A stretch of 64,000 bases of DNA from Leucobacter chromiiresistens (GCF_900102345.1 NZ_FNKB01000001.1:868001-932000); one strand, 5' to 3'; counted from the stretch's first letter, positions 41,927 through 51,970 are shown. Numbers and translations: made by a program. The notes: generated from the sequence alone by a model not told the origin.

Positions 41927-42556
41927 TTGAGGAGAACCGAGAACTTGAGGACGTCCAGAACGACGTACCTGCTGATGACCGCACTCGTGGCGACCGCCGC
42001 GATCAGCACCGGGCTGATCGGCTGCACCGCCGCCGAGCCGATGTCGGAACAGTACCAGCAGGGCAGCGTACGAAGCGGCACCTCCGACGGCCGCATCGTC
42101 GAGATCCCCGTCGACGAGCGCGGCGCCGCCGTGAGCTTCAGCGGCACCACCGAATACGGTGACCCCGTGTCAAGCGACGACTACGCCGGGCAGGTGTACG
42201 TCGTCAACTTCTGGTACGCCGCCTGCGGCCCCTGCATCATCGAAGCCCCCATGCTCGAAGAGGTCTGGCAGAACTACCAGGACGAGGGCGTCGGATTCCT
42301 CGGCATCAACATCTACGACCAGCCCGCAACCGCCGTCGCCTTCGCCGAAGAGAACGGCATCACCTACCCCAGCGTGATCGACGTGAACGACGGCCGCGTC
42401 AAGCAGGCCTTCGCCGGCGTCACTCCGATCCAAGCCACCCCCACCACGCTCGTGCTCGACCGTGAGGGGCGGGTCACGGCCCGCATCATCGGGCAACTCG
42501 AATCGGCCTCCATCCTCGACACGCTCGTCGCCGACGCACTCGCGGAGACCTCATGA
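41927..42556 (+). CDS. TlpA/ResA-like thiol-disulfide oxidoreductase lipoprotein
   Basis: 209 aa from TTG 41927 (TTG 41945 fits the GAGGAG site better). Lipobox LIGC at about 33, then a thioredoxin fold: FWYAACGPCIIEAP active site, IQATPTTLVLD cis-Pro. Member of the cytochrome c maturation set that follows; it would reduce apocytochrome c disulfides outside the membrane. Confidence 0.88.
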   Translation: MRRTENLRTSRTTYLLMTALVATAAISTGLIGCTAAEPMSEQYQQGSVRSGTSDGRIVEIPVDERGAAVSFSGTTEYGDPVSSDDYAGQVYVVNFWYAACGPCIIEAPMLEEVWQNYQDEGVGFLGINIYDQPATAVAFAEENGITYPSVIDVNDGRVKQAFAGVTPIQATPTTLVLDREGRVTARIIGQLESASILDTLVADALAETS

Positions 42557-43317
42557 GCCCGAGCGATCTCGTCTTCGACGGCGCACTCTGGGCCGGGGTG
42601 CTCATCGCCGCTCTCGCCGGCTTCGTCTCCTTCGCCTCCCCGTGCGTGCTCCCACTCGTGCCCGGCTACTTCGGCTACCTCGGCTCCGCCGTCGCCCCCG
42701 TCGAACAGAGCACCGCACCCGCAGGCAGCACCACGGCACAGCGCCGGCGCCTGCTCCTCGGCGTGCTCCTGTTCATCGTCGGGTTCTCCGTCGTGTTCGT
42801 CACCGTCACCGTGCTCGGCGGCGTCTTCGGCCAAGTCTTCCTCTCCTACGCCGACATCGCCACCCGCATCCTCGGCGTCGTGGTGATCGTCATGGGCCTC
42901 GCCTTCGTCGGCGTCTTCCGCAAGATGCAGCGCACCGTCCGCCCCCGCTTCCGAGCACGCCTGGGACTCGCCGGAGCCCCGCTACTCGGCCTCGCCCTCG
43001 GCATCGGCTGGACGCCGTGCATCGGGCCGACCCTCGCCGCGATCATCTCCGTCTCGTGGAACCTCGGCGATCCCATCCGTGCGGGGCTGCTCGGCGTCGC
43101 CTACTCGCTCGGCCTCGGCATCCCGTTCCTGCTGCTCGCCCTCGGGCTCGGCTGGGCGACCCGCTCGATGTCGTTCCTGCGCCGCCACATCCGCACCATC
43201 AACATCGCCGGCGGCGTCGTGCTCGTCCTGCTCGGCCTGCTCATGGTGAGCGGGCTCTGGACACGTCTCATGTCCTCCCTGCAGGGGGTGATGGCGAATG
43301 TCCAACTCCCGCTCTGA
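42553..43317 (+). CDS. ccdA: CcdA, thiol-reductant transporter of cytochrome c biogenesis
   Basis: A 254-aa, six-helix membrane protein. FVSFASPCVLPLVPGYFGYLG and LGIGWTPCIGPTLAAI contain the redox Cys in helices 1 and 4. Overlaps tlpA and resB on either side. Passes electrons from cytosolic thioredoxin to TlpA. Confidence 0.92.
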   Translation: MSPSDLVFDGALWAGVLIAALAGFVSFASPCVLPLVPGYFGYLGSAVAPVEQSTAPAGSTTAQRRRLLLGVLLFIVGFSVVFVTVTVLGGVFGQVFLSYADIATRILGVVVIVMGLAFVGVFRKMQRTVRPRFRARLGLAGAPLLGLALGIGWTPCIGPTLAAIISVSWNLGDPIRAGLLGVAYSLGLGIPFLLLALGLGWATRSMSFLRRHIRTINIAGGVVLVLLGLLMVSGLWTRLMSSLQGVMANVQLPL

Positions 43318-45019
43318 CAACGACACCCTCCCCGCACGCCCGAGCGATCACGTCGACTCCACCGAACGCGGCGGAGGCGAGGTCGGGCTCGGCTGGCGGG
43401 GCTGGCTGCGCTGGGCATGGCGGCAGCTCACGAGCATGCGCACCGCCCTCATCCTGCTCCTGCTCATGGCGATCGCCGCGATCCCCGGTTCGCTCTTCCC
43501 ACAGCGCCAGGCCGACCCCAACGGCGTCGTCAAGTACTTCGACGACAACCCCGAGCTCGCCCCCACCATCGACACGCTGCAGCTGTTCGACGTCTACAGC
43601 TCGGCCTGGTTCTCGGCCATCTACCTGCTGCTGTTCGTCTCCCTCATCGGCTGCATCATCCCGAGGATCAAGCATCATGCGAAAGCGCTCCGTGCGCCGG
43701 CGCCGAAGACCCCGGCGCGGCTGCAGCGCATGGTCGGCTATTCCTCGAGCGAACTGCAGATCGTCGCAGGCCGCACCTCCGAGGCCGACGTCGCCCATGC
43801 CGTCGCGATCGCCGAGAGCGAGCTGCGCCATCGCGGATACCGCACCGCACGCTACGACACCCCGAGCTCCTGGTCGGTCTCCGCTGAACGCGGCTACCTG
43901 CGCGAAACCGGCAACCTCGTCTTCCACTCCGCACTCGTCGGGATCCTCGTCACCGTGCTCCTGAGCACCGGCCTCAACTACACCGGCGACCGGGTCATCG
44001 TGCAAGGCACCACCTTCGTGAACAGCGAGAGCGCCTACTCCTCATTCTCGCCAGGCCGAAACTTCGACCGGAGCTCGCTCACCCCCTACGCGCTGAGCCT
44101 CGACGGATTCGACGTCGAGTACGTCGATCCGGGGCTGCCCGGCGCGGGGCAGGCGGGCAACTTCGCCGCACACCTCTCCATCCGCGAGCCCGGCGACGAC
44201 GACAGCCGGGCCGAGACAGTGCGGGTGAACTCACCGATCGAGGTGAACGGCGACCGCATCTACCTCCTCGGCAACGGCTACGCGCCGATGATCACGATCC
44301 GCAACGCCGCCGGCGACGTCGTCTACCAGGAGCCCCAGCCGTTCCTCCCGCAGGACTCCGCAATGACCTCGCTCGGCGTCATCAAAGTCCCCGACGGGCT
44401 CCCCGAGCAGGTGGGGCTCATAGGCTTCCTGTACCCGACGCAGAGCACGCTGGACACCGGCGCCTACTACTCGGTATTCCCCGATCTCTACAACCCGATG
44501 ATGACGTTCAACGTGTTCACGGGCGACCTCGGCATCGACGACGGCACCCCGCGCTCGGTGTACCAGCTCGACACCGAGTCGATGACCCAGATCACCGGCG
44601 GCGACACCGGCGTCGACTCGATCGAGCTCACCCCGGGCGACACCGCTGACCTCCCGAACGGGATGGGCACCATCACCTTCGAGGATCTCACCGTCACCGA
44701 AGGCGCTGAGGAGCCGATCAAGCGCTTCGTCTCCCTGCAGATCCAACGCGACACCGGCGCCACCTGGGTGCTCATCTTCTCCATCCTCGCCACCGTCGGC
44801 CTCATCACCGGCCTGCTCATACCGCGCCGCCGACTCTGGGTGAAGGCCACCCTCACCGACCCGGTCGTCGGCGAACGCAAGGTCAAGATCGAGTACGCAG
44901 GCCTCGCCCGTGGCGAGGATCCCGCCCTCGAACGCTCCATCGAGCAGTTCCGCACCAGCCACCTCTCGGCCATCGCCGAGCAACTACCGTCACCACACTT
45001 CAAGAAGGGAACCCCATGA
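43298..45019 (+). CDS. resB: ResB-like cytochrome c biogenesis protein (system II)
   Basis: A 573-aa protein. Three N-terminal helices (about 40-65, 95-115, 205-230), a large extracytoplasmic domain and a fourth helix at about 490-515. RTALILLLLMAIAAIPGSLFPQR is typical ResB. With CcsA it forms the heme delivery and ligation complex. Overlaps ccdA by 20 bp and the DsbA-like gene by 4 bp. Confidence 0.92.
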   Translation: MSNSRSDNDTLPARPSDHVDSTERGGGEVGLGWRGWLRWAWRQLTSMRTALILLLLMAIAAIPGSLFPQRQADPNGVVKYFDDNPELAPTIDTLQLFDVYSSAWFSAIYLLLFVSLIGCIIPRIKHHAKALRAPAPKTPARLQRMVGYSSSELQIVAGRTSEADVAHAVAIAESELRHRGYRTARYDTPSSWSVSAERGYLRETGNLVFHSALVGILVTVLLSTGLNYTGDRVIVQGTTFVNSESAYSSFSPGRNFDRSSLTPYALSLDGFDVEYVDPGLPGAGQAGNFAAHLSIREPGDDDSRAETVRVNSPIEVNGDRIYLLGNGYAPMITIRNAAGDVVYQEPQPFLPQDSAMTSLGVIKVPDGLPEQVGLIGFLYPTQSTLDTGAYYSVFPDLYNPMMTFNVFTGDLGIDDGTPRSVYQLDTESMTQITGGDTGVDSIELTPGDTADLPNGMGTITFEDLTVTEGAEEPIKRFVSLQIQRDTGATWVLIFSILATVGLITGLLIPRRRLWVKATLTDPVVGERKVKIEYAGLARGEDPALERSIEQFRTSHLSAIAEQLPSPHFKKGTP

Positions 45020-45756
45020 ACCGGCCCCCGCACACCGTGCAGAAACCGACCAAGAAACTGAGCACCTCGCAGAAAGCGGCGCTCATCGCGATCCCCGCCG
45101 TGCTGCTCATCGCGCTCATCCTGATCCTCATCTCGGTGCTCAACCGTCCCGAAGTCCAGGCACCCGGCGAGTCGTCGAACGGTAGCGGGACGGGCGGCGG
45201 AACCCCCACGCAGAGCGACGTGCCGCTCGTGCAGGAGAACTCGCACGTCCTCGACGACGCCGGCGAGGGCGCGCCGGTGCTCGTCGAGTTCCTCGACTTC
45301 GAATGCGAAGCCTGCGGCGCCGTCTACCCGGTGATCGAGGAAATCCGTAAGCAGTACGACGGCCAGATCACCTACGTCCCCCGCTACTTCATCACCAACC
45401 ACGCGAACTCGATGAACGCCGCCATCGCGGTCGAGGCCGCGTCACAGCAGGGCAAGTTCGAGGAGATGTACCAGAAGCTCTTCGAATCGCAGCCCGAATG
45501 GGCGGAGCAGCAGACCTCCCAGGCCGACAAGATCCGCAACTACGCCGAGGAGCTCGGGCTCGACATGGCCGCCTTCGATGCGGCCGTCGCCGATCCTGCG
45601 ACCCAGGCGAGGGTCGAAGAGGATCACAACGCGGGCATGGCACTCGGCGTGCGCGGCACCCCGACGTTCTTCCTGAACGGCGAGCTGCTGCAGCCGCAGT
45701 CCGTCACCGACATCACCGACGCCCTCGACGCGGCGATCGCGGAGAGCAAGGAGTAG
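45016..45756 (+). CDS. DsbA-like membrane-anchored thioredoxin-fold protein
   Basis: A 246-aa protein: N-terminal helix (about 20-42), then a DsbA-type domain with active site FECEACGAVYP, a helical insertion, and cis-Pro GVRGTPTFFLNG. It likely sets the disulfide state of exported Cys proteins, coupled in translation to resB. Confidence 0.88.
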   Translation: MNRPPHTVQKPTKKLSTSQKAALIAIPAVLLIALILILISVLNRPEVQAPGESSNGSGTGGGTPTQSDVPLVQENSHVLDDAGEGAPVLVEFLDFECEACGAVYPVIEEIRKQYDGQITYVPRYFITNHANSMNAAIAVEAASQQGKFEEMYQKLFESQPEWAEQQTSQADKIRNYAEELGLDMAAFDAAVADPATQARVEEDHNAGMALGVRGTPTFFLNGELLQPQSVTDITDALDAAIAESKE

Positions 45757-45758
45757 CC

Positions 45759-46766
45759 ATGGATCTGCAACTGCAGGCCGCACTCGACGAGTTCTCCGTG
45801 CTCGCCGTCTGGTCGGCGATCACAATCTACGTCCTCGCGTTCCTCGCCTTCGCCTACGACCTCTCGCAGCGCGCCTCAGCCGCACCGGTCAAGCAACGAG
45901 AGGCCGTGCTCGTCGGAGCCGCCGGCGGCCCCACGCCCGCAGCGGAGAACGGGGCAGGGGAGGGGAGCCTCCGCGTGCCCGGCGCCGAGCGGTCACGGCG
46001 CTACTTCGCACGACTGGGCATCGCGTTCACCGCGCTCGGCTTCGCCCTCCATCTGGCCGCCACCGTCACGCGCGGGATCGCGGCCGAACGGGTGCCGTGG
46101 GCGAACATGTACGAGTTCGCCCTCATCGGCACCCTGCTGATCGTCGCCGTCTACCTCGTCGCCCTGCGCTGGTACGACCTCCGATTCCTCGGCGTCTTCA
46201 TCGTCGGCATGGTGGTGTTCTTCCTCGGCGGCTCGACGATCTCCTTCTACGTCGAAGTGACCCCGCTGATGGATCCGCTCAAGAGCATCTGGCTCATCAT
46301 CCACGTCTTCGTCGCCTCACTCGCCACCGCGCTGCTCGCGATCGCGGCAGGCCTCTCCGTGATGCAACTGCTGCAGGCACGCCGCGAACGGATCAAGACC
46401 GCCGGCGGCGACGAGGTGGCCCCCGACCGCGGCTACCTGCGCACGCTCCCGAAGGCCGACGTGCTCGAGACGCTCGCCTACCGCTTCGCGATCCTCGGCT
46501 TCATCTTCTGGACGTTCACCCTCATCGCCGGGGCGATCTGGGCGAACGAGTCCTGGGGCCGCTACTGGGGCTTCGACGTGAAAGAGGTCTGGACGTTCGT
46601 GATCTGGGTGATCTACGCGGGCTACATCCACGCCCGCGCCACCCGAGGCTGGCGAGGGACGAAGTCGGCCTGGCTGTCGCTCATCGGCTTCGCCACGGTG
46701 ATCTTCAACTTCACCATCGTCAACCTCTACTTCCAGGGCCTGCACGCCTACTCCGGCGTCAGCTGA
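45759..46766 (+). CDS. ccsA: CcsA/ResC heme-handling protein (system II)
   Basis: A 335-aa membrane protein with about eight helices. RVPWANMYEFALIG and the tryptophan-rich WWD-type motif SWGRYWGFDVKEVWTFVIW hold external heme. Start ATG 45759 immediately follows the DsbA-like gene. Partner of ResB. Confidence 0.9.
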   Translation: MDLQLQAALDEFSVLAVWSAITIYVLAFLAFAYDLSQRASAAPVKQREAVLVGAAGGPTPAAENGAGEGSLRVPGAERSRRYFARLGIAFTALGFALHLAATVTRGIAAERVPWANMYEFALIGTLLIVAVYLVALRWYDLRFLGVFIVGMVVFFLGGSTISFYVEVTPLMDPLKSIWLIIHVFVASLATALLAIAAGLSVMQLLQARRERIKTAGGDEVAPDRGYLRTLPKADVLETLAYRFAILGFIFWTFTLIAGAIWANESWGRYWGFDVKEVWTFVIWVIYAGYIHARATRGWRGTKSAWLSLIGFATVIFNFTIVNLYFQGLHAYSGVS

Positions 46767-46815
46767 GCCGCCCCACGACCACGCCCGAGATACGAGCACC
46801 AGGAAGGAGGATGCG

Positions 46816-48474
46816 GTGACGACCACGGAGACACGACCGGCACAAGACGACCCCAATGCGCCCCACGCAGCGGCACCGCACGCGGCGCCGTCGTCGCGCA
46901 GCACTCCGGCCGCGCACGGCCTGCCGTGGGGCGCGGCGATCCCGGTCGCCGCCCTCTCGGGCCTGCTGCTCGACGTCGCGTTCCCGAGCGTCGGCTGGTG
47001 GCCGCTCGCCTTCTTGAGCATCGCCGGCGGCCTCTGGGCTCTCGTGGGCCGCAGCGTCGGGGGTGCGTTCCTCGTGGGCCTCGCCTACGGTGCCGCGTTC
47101 TACTTCACGCACCTCATGTGGGTCGTGCAGTTCCTCGGCCCGATCCCCTGGGTCGCGCTCGCCGGACTCGAGTCGCTGCTCTTCGCCCTCGGCGCGATCC
47201 CGATCGCGCTCGCCTACCGCTGGGGCGCGGCCCTCCGGCATCGCCTCGCCCGCACGCTGCTCCTCCCGGCGCTCATCGCGGCGCTCTGGGCCGCACGCGA
47301 ACTCCTCCTCGGCACCTGGCCCTACAGCGGATTCCCCTGGGGCAGAATCGGCATGTCCCAGGCGGGCGGCCCCTTCGCCGAAGCCGCCTCCTGGGTCGGC
47401 GTCACCGGCCTCACCTTCCTCATCGTCTGGCTCTGCGCCACCGTCGTCGACTGGGCCATCCGGCCCCGGACGCGCACCAGGCTGCTCCCCGCAGCGGTGA
47501 TCCTCGCTCTCCTGCTCATGCCGGCCTTCCCCACGAGCGAGGCGGGCAGCCTCCGCGTCGGCTGGGTGCAGGGCGACGGGCCCGCCGGCTACTTCGACCC
47601 GCGCAGCCCCGGCGATGTGCTCGCCGCCCAACGCGCAGCGAGCGACGCCATCCTCGGCGAAGCGATGGATCTGCTCGTCTGGCCCGAGGGCGGCGTCGAC
47701 TCCGATCCGCTGAACACCCCGGCCACCGCCCGCACCCTCGACGCTGTCGTCGCCGAAGCCGGGGCCCCGCTCCTCATGAACGCGGCCACCGTGCGAGGCG
47801 AGGACACCTACAACACCTCGATGCTCTGGGAAGGCGGTGATGCTGAGCAGCTGCACGACAAGGTGAACCCCGTGCCGTTCGGCGAATATGTGCCCGACCG
47901 GTGGTTCTACGAACGCATCGTGCCAGACCTCGTCGGCCTCATCCAACGCGAATATACCCCGGGCACGAACCCACCGCTCGTCTCCGTCGACGGCATTCAG
48001 GTTGGTCTCGCGATCTGCTTTGACGTCATCTACGACACGGTGATCTGGGACGGGGCGCGTGGCGGGGCGAAGTTTTACGTCTTTCAAACCAACAACGCCG
48101 ACTTTCGAGGCACCGATGAGAACCTGCAGCAGCTCGAGTTCGCACGCATGCGCGCCATCGAAACCGGTCGTGCCGTCGTGAACGTCTCGACCGTGGGCAC
48201 CAGCCAGGTCATCACCCCTGACGGCACCTTTATCGACGGCGCCCCCGCCGATACACCGGACGCCGCCATCACCACCGTGCCGCTGCGCACCGGGCTCACC
48301 CCGGCCGTCCTCGTCGGCTCGACCCTCACCCTACTCATCCCCATCGCCGCGCTAAGCGGGCTCCTCACACTGGGCCTGCTCAAGGGGCGACGGAGCCGCA
48401 CGACGCCCCACCCGACCGCGCCCGAATTGACCGAGAGCGGCGCATCGGCCAAACCCCCAACGAAAGCATCATGA
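46816..48474 (+). CDS. lnt: Apolipoprotein N-acyltransferase
   Basis: A 552-aa protein with GTG start after GGAAGGAGG. Six to seven N-terminal helices, then a nitrilase domain with catalytic Glu (LLVWPEGG), Lys (HDKVNPVPFGEYVP) and Cys (GLAICFDVIYD). C-terminal helix at about 495-520. It N-acylates lipoproteins. Adjacent lspA makes a lipoprotein-processing pair that accompanies the lipoproteins of this operon. Confidence 0.9.
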   Translation: MTTTETRPAQDDPNAPHAAAPHAAPSSRSTPAAHGLPWGAAIPVAALSGLLLDVAFPSVGWWPLAFLSIAGGLWALVGRSVGGAFLVGLAYGAAFYFTHLMWVVQFLGPIPWVALAGLESLLFALGAIPIALAYRWGAALRHRLARTLLLPALIAALWAARELLLGTWPYSGFPWGRIGMSQAGGPFAEAASWVGVTGLTFLIVWLCATVVDWAIRPRTRTRLLPAAVILALLLMPAFPTSEAGSLRVGWVQGDGPAGYFDPRSPGDVLAAQRAASDAILGEAMDLLVWPEGGVDSDPLNTPATARTLDAVVAEAGAPLLMNAATVRGEDTYNTSMLWEGGDAEQLHDKVNPVPFGEYVPDRWFYERIVPDLVGLIQREYTPGTNPPLVSVDGIQVGLAICFDVIYDTVIWDGARGGAKFYVFQTNNADFRGTDENLQQLEFARMRAIETGRAVVNVSTVGTSQVITPDGTFIDGAPADTPDAAITTVPLRTGLTPAVLVGSTLTLLIPIAALSGLLTLGLLKGRRSRTTPHPTAPELTESGASAKPPTKAS

Positions 48475-49112
48475 CCCACAAACCACAACACCACCCGCCC
48501 GCCGATGAGCGTACCGACCCTCCGATGCAGCCTAGGAACCGTCGCCCCTCCCGCCGACTGCTGTTCGTCTACAGCTGCGCCATTGCCGCTCTCACGATCG
48601 CGTTCGACGTGATCAGCAAGCAGCTCGCCCTGCACTTCCTCGACACAGAGAATCGCATCCCCCTGCTCGGTGATCATTTTGGGCTGCAGCTCGCCTTCAA
48701 CACCGGGGCCGCGTTCTCGATCGGTTCCCAGCTCACCCCGTTCATCACGTTGCTCGGGATCGTCGCCTCCGTGCTCCTTGTCCGGGCCGCACTCCGCACG
48801 GAGCACCGCATCTATGCCGCCTCGATCGGGTTGATCCTCGGTGGGGCTTTCGGTAATCTCACTGACCGCATCTTCGCCCCGCCGGGATTCGGCAGCGGCG
48901 CGGTCACTGATTTCCTCACCTATGGGCAGCTATTTATCGGCAACATCGCCGATGTCGCGATCGGTGCCGGCGTCGTGCTTTACGGCATCGGCGCCTTGCG
49001 TCTCCACGCGGTCTCCCGCACACGAGACACCGTCGATCCTGTCGAGAATCACGAAGCCGACCCACCGACCCCCAATTCCGTGGCGACGCGAACAGAGACG
49101 ACGCATCCATGA
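48471..49112 (+). CDS. lspA: Lipoprotein signal peptidase (signal peptidase II)
   Basis: A 213-aa protein with four helices. NTGAAFSIG, GGAFGNLTDRI and FIGNIADVAIGAG carry the conserved Asn and two catalytic Asp. N-terminal extension of about 30 residues is Pro/Arg-rich. Overlaps lnt by 4 bp. Confidence 0.92.
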   Translation: MTHKPQHHPPADERTDPPMQPRNRRPSRRLLFVYSCAIAALTIAFDVISKQLALHFLDTENRIPLLGDHFGLQLAFNTGAAFSIGSQLTPFITLLGIVASVLLVRAALRTEHRIYAASIGLILGGAFGNLTDRIFAPPGFGSGAVTDFLTYGQLFIGNIADVAIGAGVVLYGIGALRLHAVSRTRDTVDPVENHEADPPTPNSVATRTETTHP

Positions 49113-49456
49113 GTCAGAAACAGCAGACCCCGTCCTATCAGCGCAACGCGCTGCTCCCAGGATTTATTGCCCTCGCCACGCTCGTCGTCGGCGTCGCTTT
49201 CGTTGGCACCGAATGGTTCACCGTCTTTCGTTTTGTCATCGCGATCCTCGCGCTCATCGTCGTCTGGTTCGCGGTACAGGCCCGTCACTGGTGGTGGGTG
49301 CCCGTCTTCGTCGCGATCGCCGTGATCTGGAACCCTGTCTACCCGTTCGAGTTCAGCGGCATCTTCTGGATCCTCGCCCAGCCACTCGCCGGTAGTACTT
49401 TTCTGATCGCCGGTGCGCTCATCAAACGGTCCCGTGACACCGCACCCAAGAAGTAA
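49109..49456 (+). CDS. Small four-helix membrane protein (DUF6804-like)
   Basis: A 115-aa protein; HWWWVPVFVAIAVIWNPVYPF and the preceding helices resemble small proteins annotated DUF6804 next to lspA in actinobacteria. Overlaps lspA by 4 bp. Function unknown. Confidence 0.65.
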   Translation: MSQKQQTPSYQRNALLPGFIALATLVVGVAFVGTEWFTVFRFVIAILALIVVWFAVQARHWWWVPVFVAIAVIWNPVYPFEFSGIFWILAQPLAGSTFLIAGALIKRSRDTAPKK

Positions 49457-49493
49457 GCGCCCGCATGTCTAGCAGCAACCAAGGGGATGAGAA

Positions 49494-50780
49494 ATGAGCG
49501 CCACTACAACCGCTCGAACACGACGTATCATTGGCACCGTTTGTGTCGGCCTGATCGGGTTTGCCCTTTTCTACGGGGGCGGGGTGAGTCCCGCAAACGC
49601 TGTCGAGCTGCCCACCTGGGATGACGTGCAAACCGCGAAGCAGAATGAGGCCGACGCGGGTACGAAGGTGAAGGAAATCGAAGGGCTGATCGAGCAGAGC
49701 AAGGCCGAGCTCGAACTGCTCCGCGTCGCCACCGAGCAGGCGAACGCCCGCTGGCGGGACACCGAAACCGCAGCTGCCGAAGCCGCACTCAGATCAGAAA
49801 CCCTCCAAACGAAAGCCACGAAGAGTCGCGAAGAAGCAGATGCGGCCGCAAATCAGGCCGGAGCGCTCGTCGGACAAATGTATCGCTCCGGCGGTATCGA
49901 CCGCAGCGCGGACATGTTTTTCGAATCCGATGCGGACACCACCGACTTGCTTCTTAACCGCCTCGCGATGATGGAGCAGGCGAGCCGCCGCAACACCACG
50001 CTCGCCGAGAATGCCGAGAACGCCCTCAACACCGCGACCTCGCTGGGCGAGCAAGCCGAGGCCGCGAGCAAAGAACGCGACCAACTCAACACCGAGGCCG
50101 AACGACTTGCTCAGACCGCCGCCGAGAATCTCGACGCGCAGCGCACCGAGTTCCTCGAGCAAGAGGCACAGCTGCGCGAGCTCGAGGCGCAGCTCGCCGC
50201 CCTAAAAGACGCGACCACCGACACCGTAGCTGGCTACGAAGAGCGCCTGCGGGACGAGGAGGAGGAGCGTCGTAAGCAGCAGCAGAGCGGTGGCAATGGC
50301 GGTGGCAGCGGCAGTGGCGGTGGAAGTGGCGGTGGCGGTGGCAGTGGTGGTGGTGGTGGCGGTGGCAGTGGTGGTGGTGGTGGCGGTGGCAGTGGTGGTG
50401 GTGCACCGGGTGGCGCTGGCTGGTATCAACCGGTACCGATCTCCTGGATCTCCACCTACTTTCGGCAGCCACCAAGTCACACTGGACTCGATCTGCCCGC
50501 CGGCTGTGGCACTCCGATCGTAGCCCCGTCGTCAGGCACTGTGGTCGTTGCCGGATGGGTTGACAACTTCGGCGGGTACATGACCTATCTGGATCAGGAC
50601 AACGGCTATCAGACTCGCTTCGCCCATCAAATTGGTACACCCCCGGTGTCCTACGGACAGTGGGTGCCCGCAGGTGCCGTCATTGGATACGTAGGCAACA
50701 CCGGGATGAGCTTCGGCTGCCATCTCCACTATGAAGTGCTTTCAGACGGTAATTACGTTGATCCGACCCCGTTCATCTAG
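49494..50780 (+). CDS. Secreted coiled-coil M23 peptidoglycan hydrolase
   Basis: A 428-aa protein. Signal peptide (about 1-40), a long coiled coil (about 45-255), then a Gly/Ser-rich linker of about 45 residues encoded by repetitive GGTGGC units, then a LytM domain (about 310-428). Zn ligands: HTGLDLPAGCG and GCHLHYEV; RFAHQ is the remaining His. EnvC/RipC-like architecture, with the coiled coil as autoregulatory part. Ends the long operon. Confidence 0.88.
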   Translation: MSATTTARTRRIIGTVCVGLIGFALFYGGGVSPANAVELPTWDDVQTAKQNEADAGTKVKEIEGLIEQSKAELELLRVATEQANARWRDTETAAAEAALRSETLQTKATKSREEADAAANQAGALVGQMYRSGGIDRSADMFFESDADTTDLLLNRLAMMEQASRRNTTLAENAENALNTATSLGEQAEAASKERDQLNTEAERLAQTAAENLDAQRTEFLEQEAQLRELEAQLAALKDATTDTVAGYEERLRDEEEERRKQQQSGGNGGGSGSGGGSGGGGGSGGGGGGGSGGGGGGGSGGGAPGGAGWYQPVPISWISTYFRQPPSHTGLDLPAGCGTPIVAPSSGTVVVAGWVDNFGGYMTYLDQDNGYQTRFAHQIGTPPVSYGQWVPAGAVIGYVGNTGMSFGCHLHYEVLSDGNYVDPTPFI

Positions 50781-50829
50781 CCCGATGACACCACTCGGAA
50801 CTCAACTACTCAGAAAGAAAAGAAGGGGC

Positions 50830-51858
50830 GTGAAAGCCGTCGGATATACCCGCGCTGGCACCATCGACGAGGAGGGCACACTCGTCGACGTCGACCTGCC
50901 CCAGCCGCAACCCGGAGGGCACGATCTGCTCGTCAATGTGCATGCTGTCTCCGTGAACCCGGTGGACTGCACGATCCGCGCCACCCCGTACTGGTACCGG
51001 TCACCTCGCGTCCTCGGGTACGACGCAGTAGGCACGATCGTCAAGTTCGGCGACTTCCGTGGAGGACGAACCGCTCCTCGAGCACTTCGCTATCGGCGAC
51101 CGCGTCTTCTGTGCGGGAGCGATCGACCGGTCAGGCAGCAACGTCGAATATCAGCTCGTCGATGCCCATCTCGCCGCCCATGCACCCGCCTCGCTGAGCG
51201 ATGCGGAAGCGGCCGTGCTGCCGCTGGCGGCAACTCACCGCGTTGGGACTACTTTTCGACTGGCTCGAAGTGACGCGGCCCGTCCCGGGCGCGGCATCCG
51301 TCGTTGTCTTCATCGGTGGTGGCGGCGGTGTCGGCTCGATGGCCTTCCAGTTGCCGCGCGCCTTCACCAAGGCCACCGTGATCGCCACTGGTTCGCGCCC
51401 CATCACGAAGGCGTGGTGCGTGAACCTCGGTGCCCACATGTCCTCGACCACCGCGGACCGCTCGTCCCACAGGTGGCAGAATTTAACCTCGAAGCCCCCG
51501 GCTTCGTGCGCTCCACCGCAGAGTCGGTGGAGCGGCAGGAGGACATCGTCGAGCTGCTCGCCCCGCAGGGCCGCTTCGGATACACCGACCACCCCGAGCT
51601 CGACGTTCAGGCGTTCCAGGCCAAGTGCGACTCACTGCACCCCGAAGACGTGTCCAGGTGCTCCCGCCTGCACTGGCCGAGCAGGGCGAGATCCTACGGC
51701 AGGTCGGCGAGCCCGTCGCCGCCGAGAAGATCCGCAGCACGCTGACCAGCACGATCGGTGCGATCAACGCCGTCGCCCTCGCTCAAGCCCGTGGCCTCAT
51801 CGAGAGCGGTACGGCGGTCGGGAAGGTCGCACTCGTAGGCTTCACCTCGCAGCCATAG
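50830..51858 (+). pseudogene. Decayed zinc-binding/quinone oxidoreductase
   Basis: Segments of one medium-chain dehydrogenase lie in different frames. VKAVGYTRAGTIDEEGTLVDVDL starts at GTG 50830, AIGDRVFCAGAIDRSGSNVEY continues near 51090 in a second frame, SVVVFIGGGGGVGSMAFQL (cofactor site) near 51300 in a third, and EIRSTL-like EKIRSTLTSTIGAINAVALAQA near 51730. At least three frame changes are needed, so this is a pseudogene. Confidence 0.8.
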
Positions 51859-51866
51859 CAGCGAGG

Positions 51867-51884
51867 CCGCCCACCTCCGGGCGG
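51867..51884 (+). terminator. Short hairpin after the pseudogene
   Basis: CCGCCC-ACCTCC-GGGCGG just downstream of the decayed gene, followed by TT. A plausible weak terminator. Confidence 0.45.
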
Positions 51885-51895
51885 TTCAGGAAAGG

Positions 51896-51970
51896 ATGAC
51901 CGGCATGATGCTTGCCGCCCTCACGCTCCGCATCGACTGCGGCGCGCTGACCACGCCTCGCACGGCATGA
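51896..51970 (+). CDS. Possible 24-codon leader peptide before SURF1 gene
   Basis: ATG 51896 after AGGAAAGG, encoding MTGMMLAALTLRIDCGALTT and four more residues. Its stop overlaps the SURF1 start (ATGA). It could couple translation. Small size makes it uncertain. Confidence 0.35.
   Translation: MTGMMLAALTLRIDCGALTTPRTA

Noticed and set aside
50281..50410. Tandem GGTGGC-type repeats that look like a minisatellite or CRISPR-like array
   Set aside because: They are in frame and encode the Gly/Ser linker between coiled coil and LytM domain; no spacer structure.
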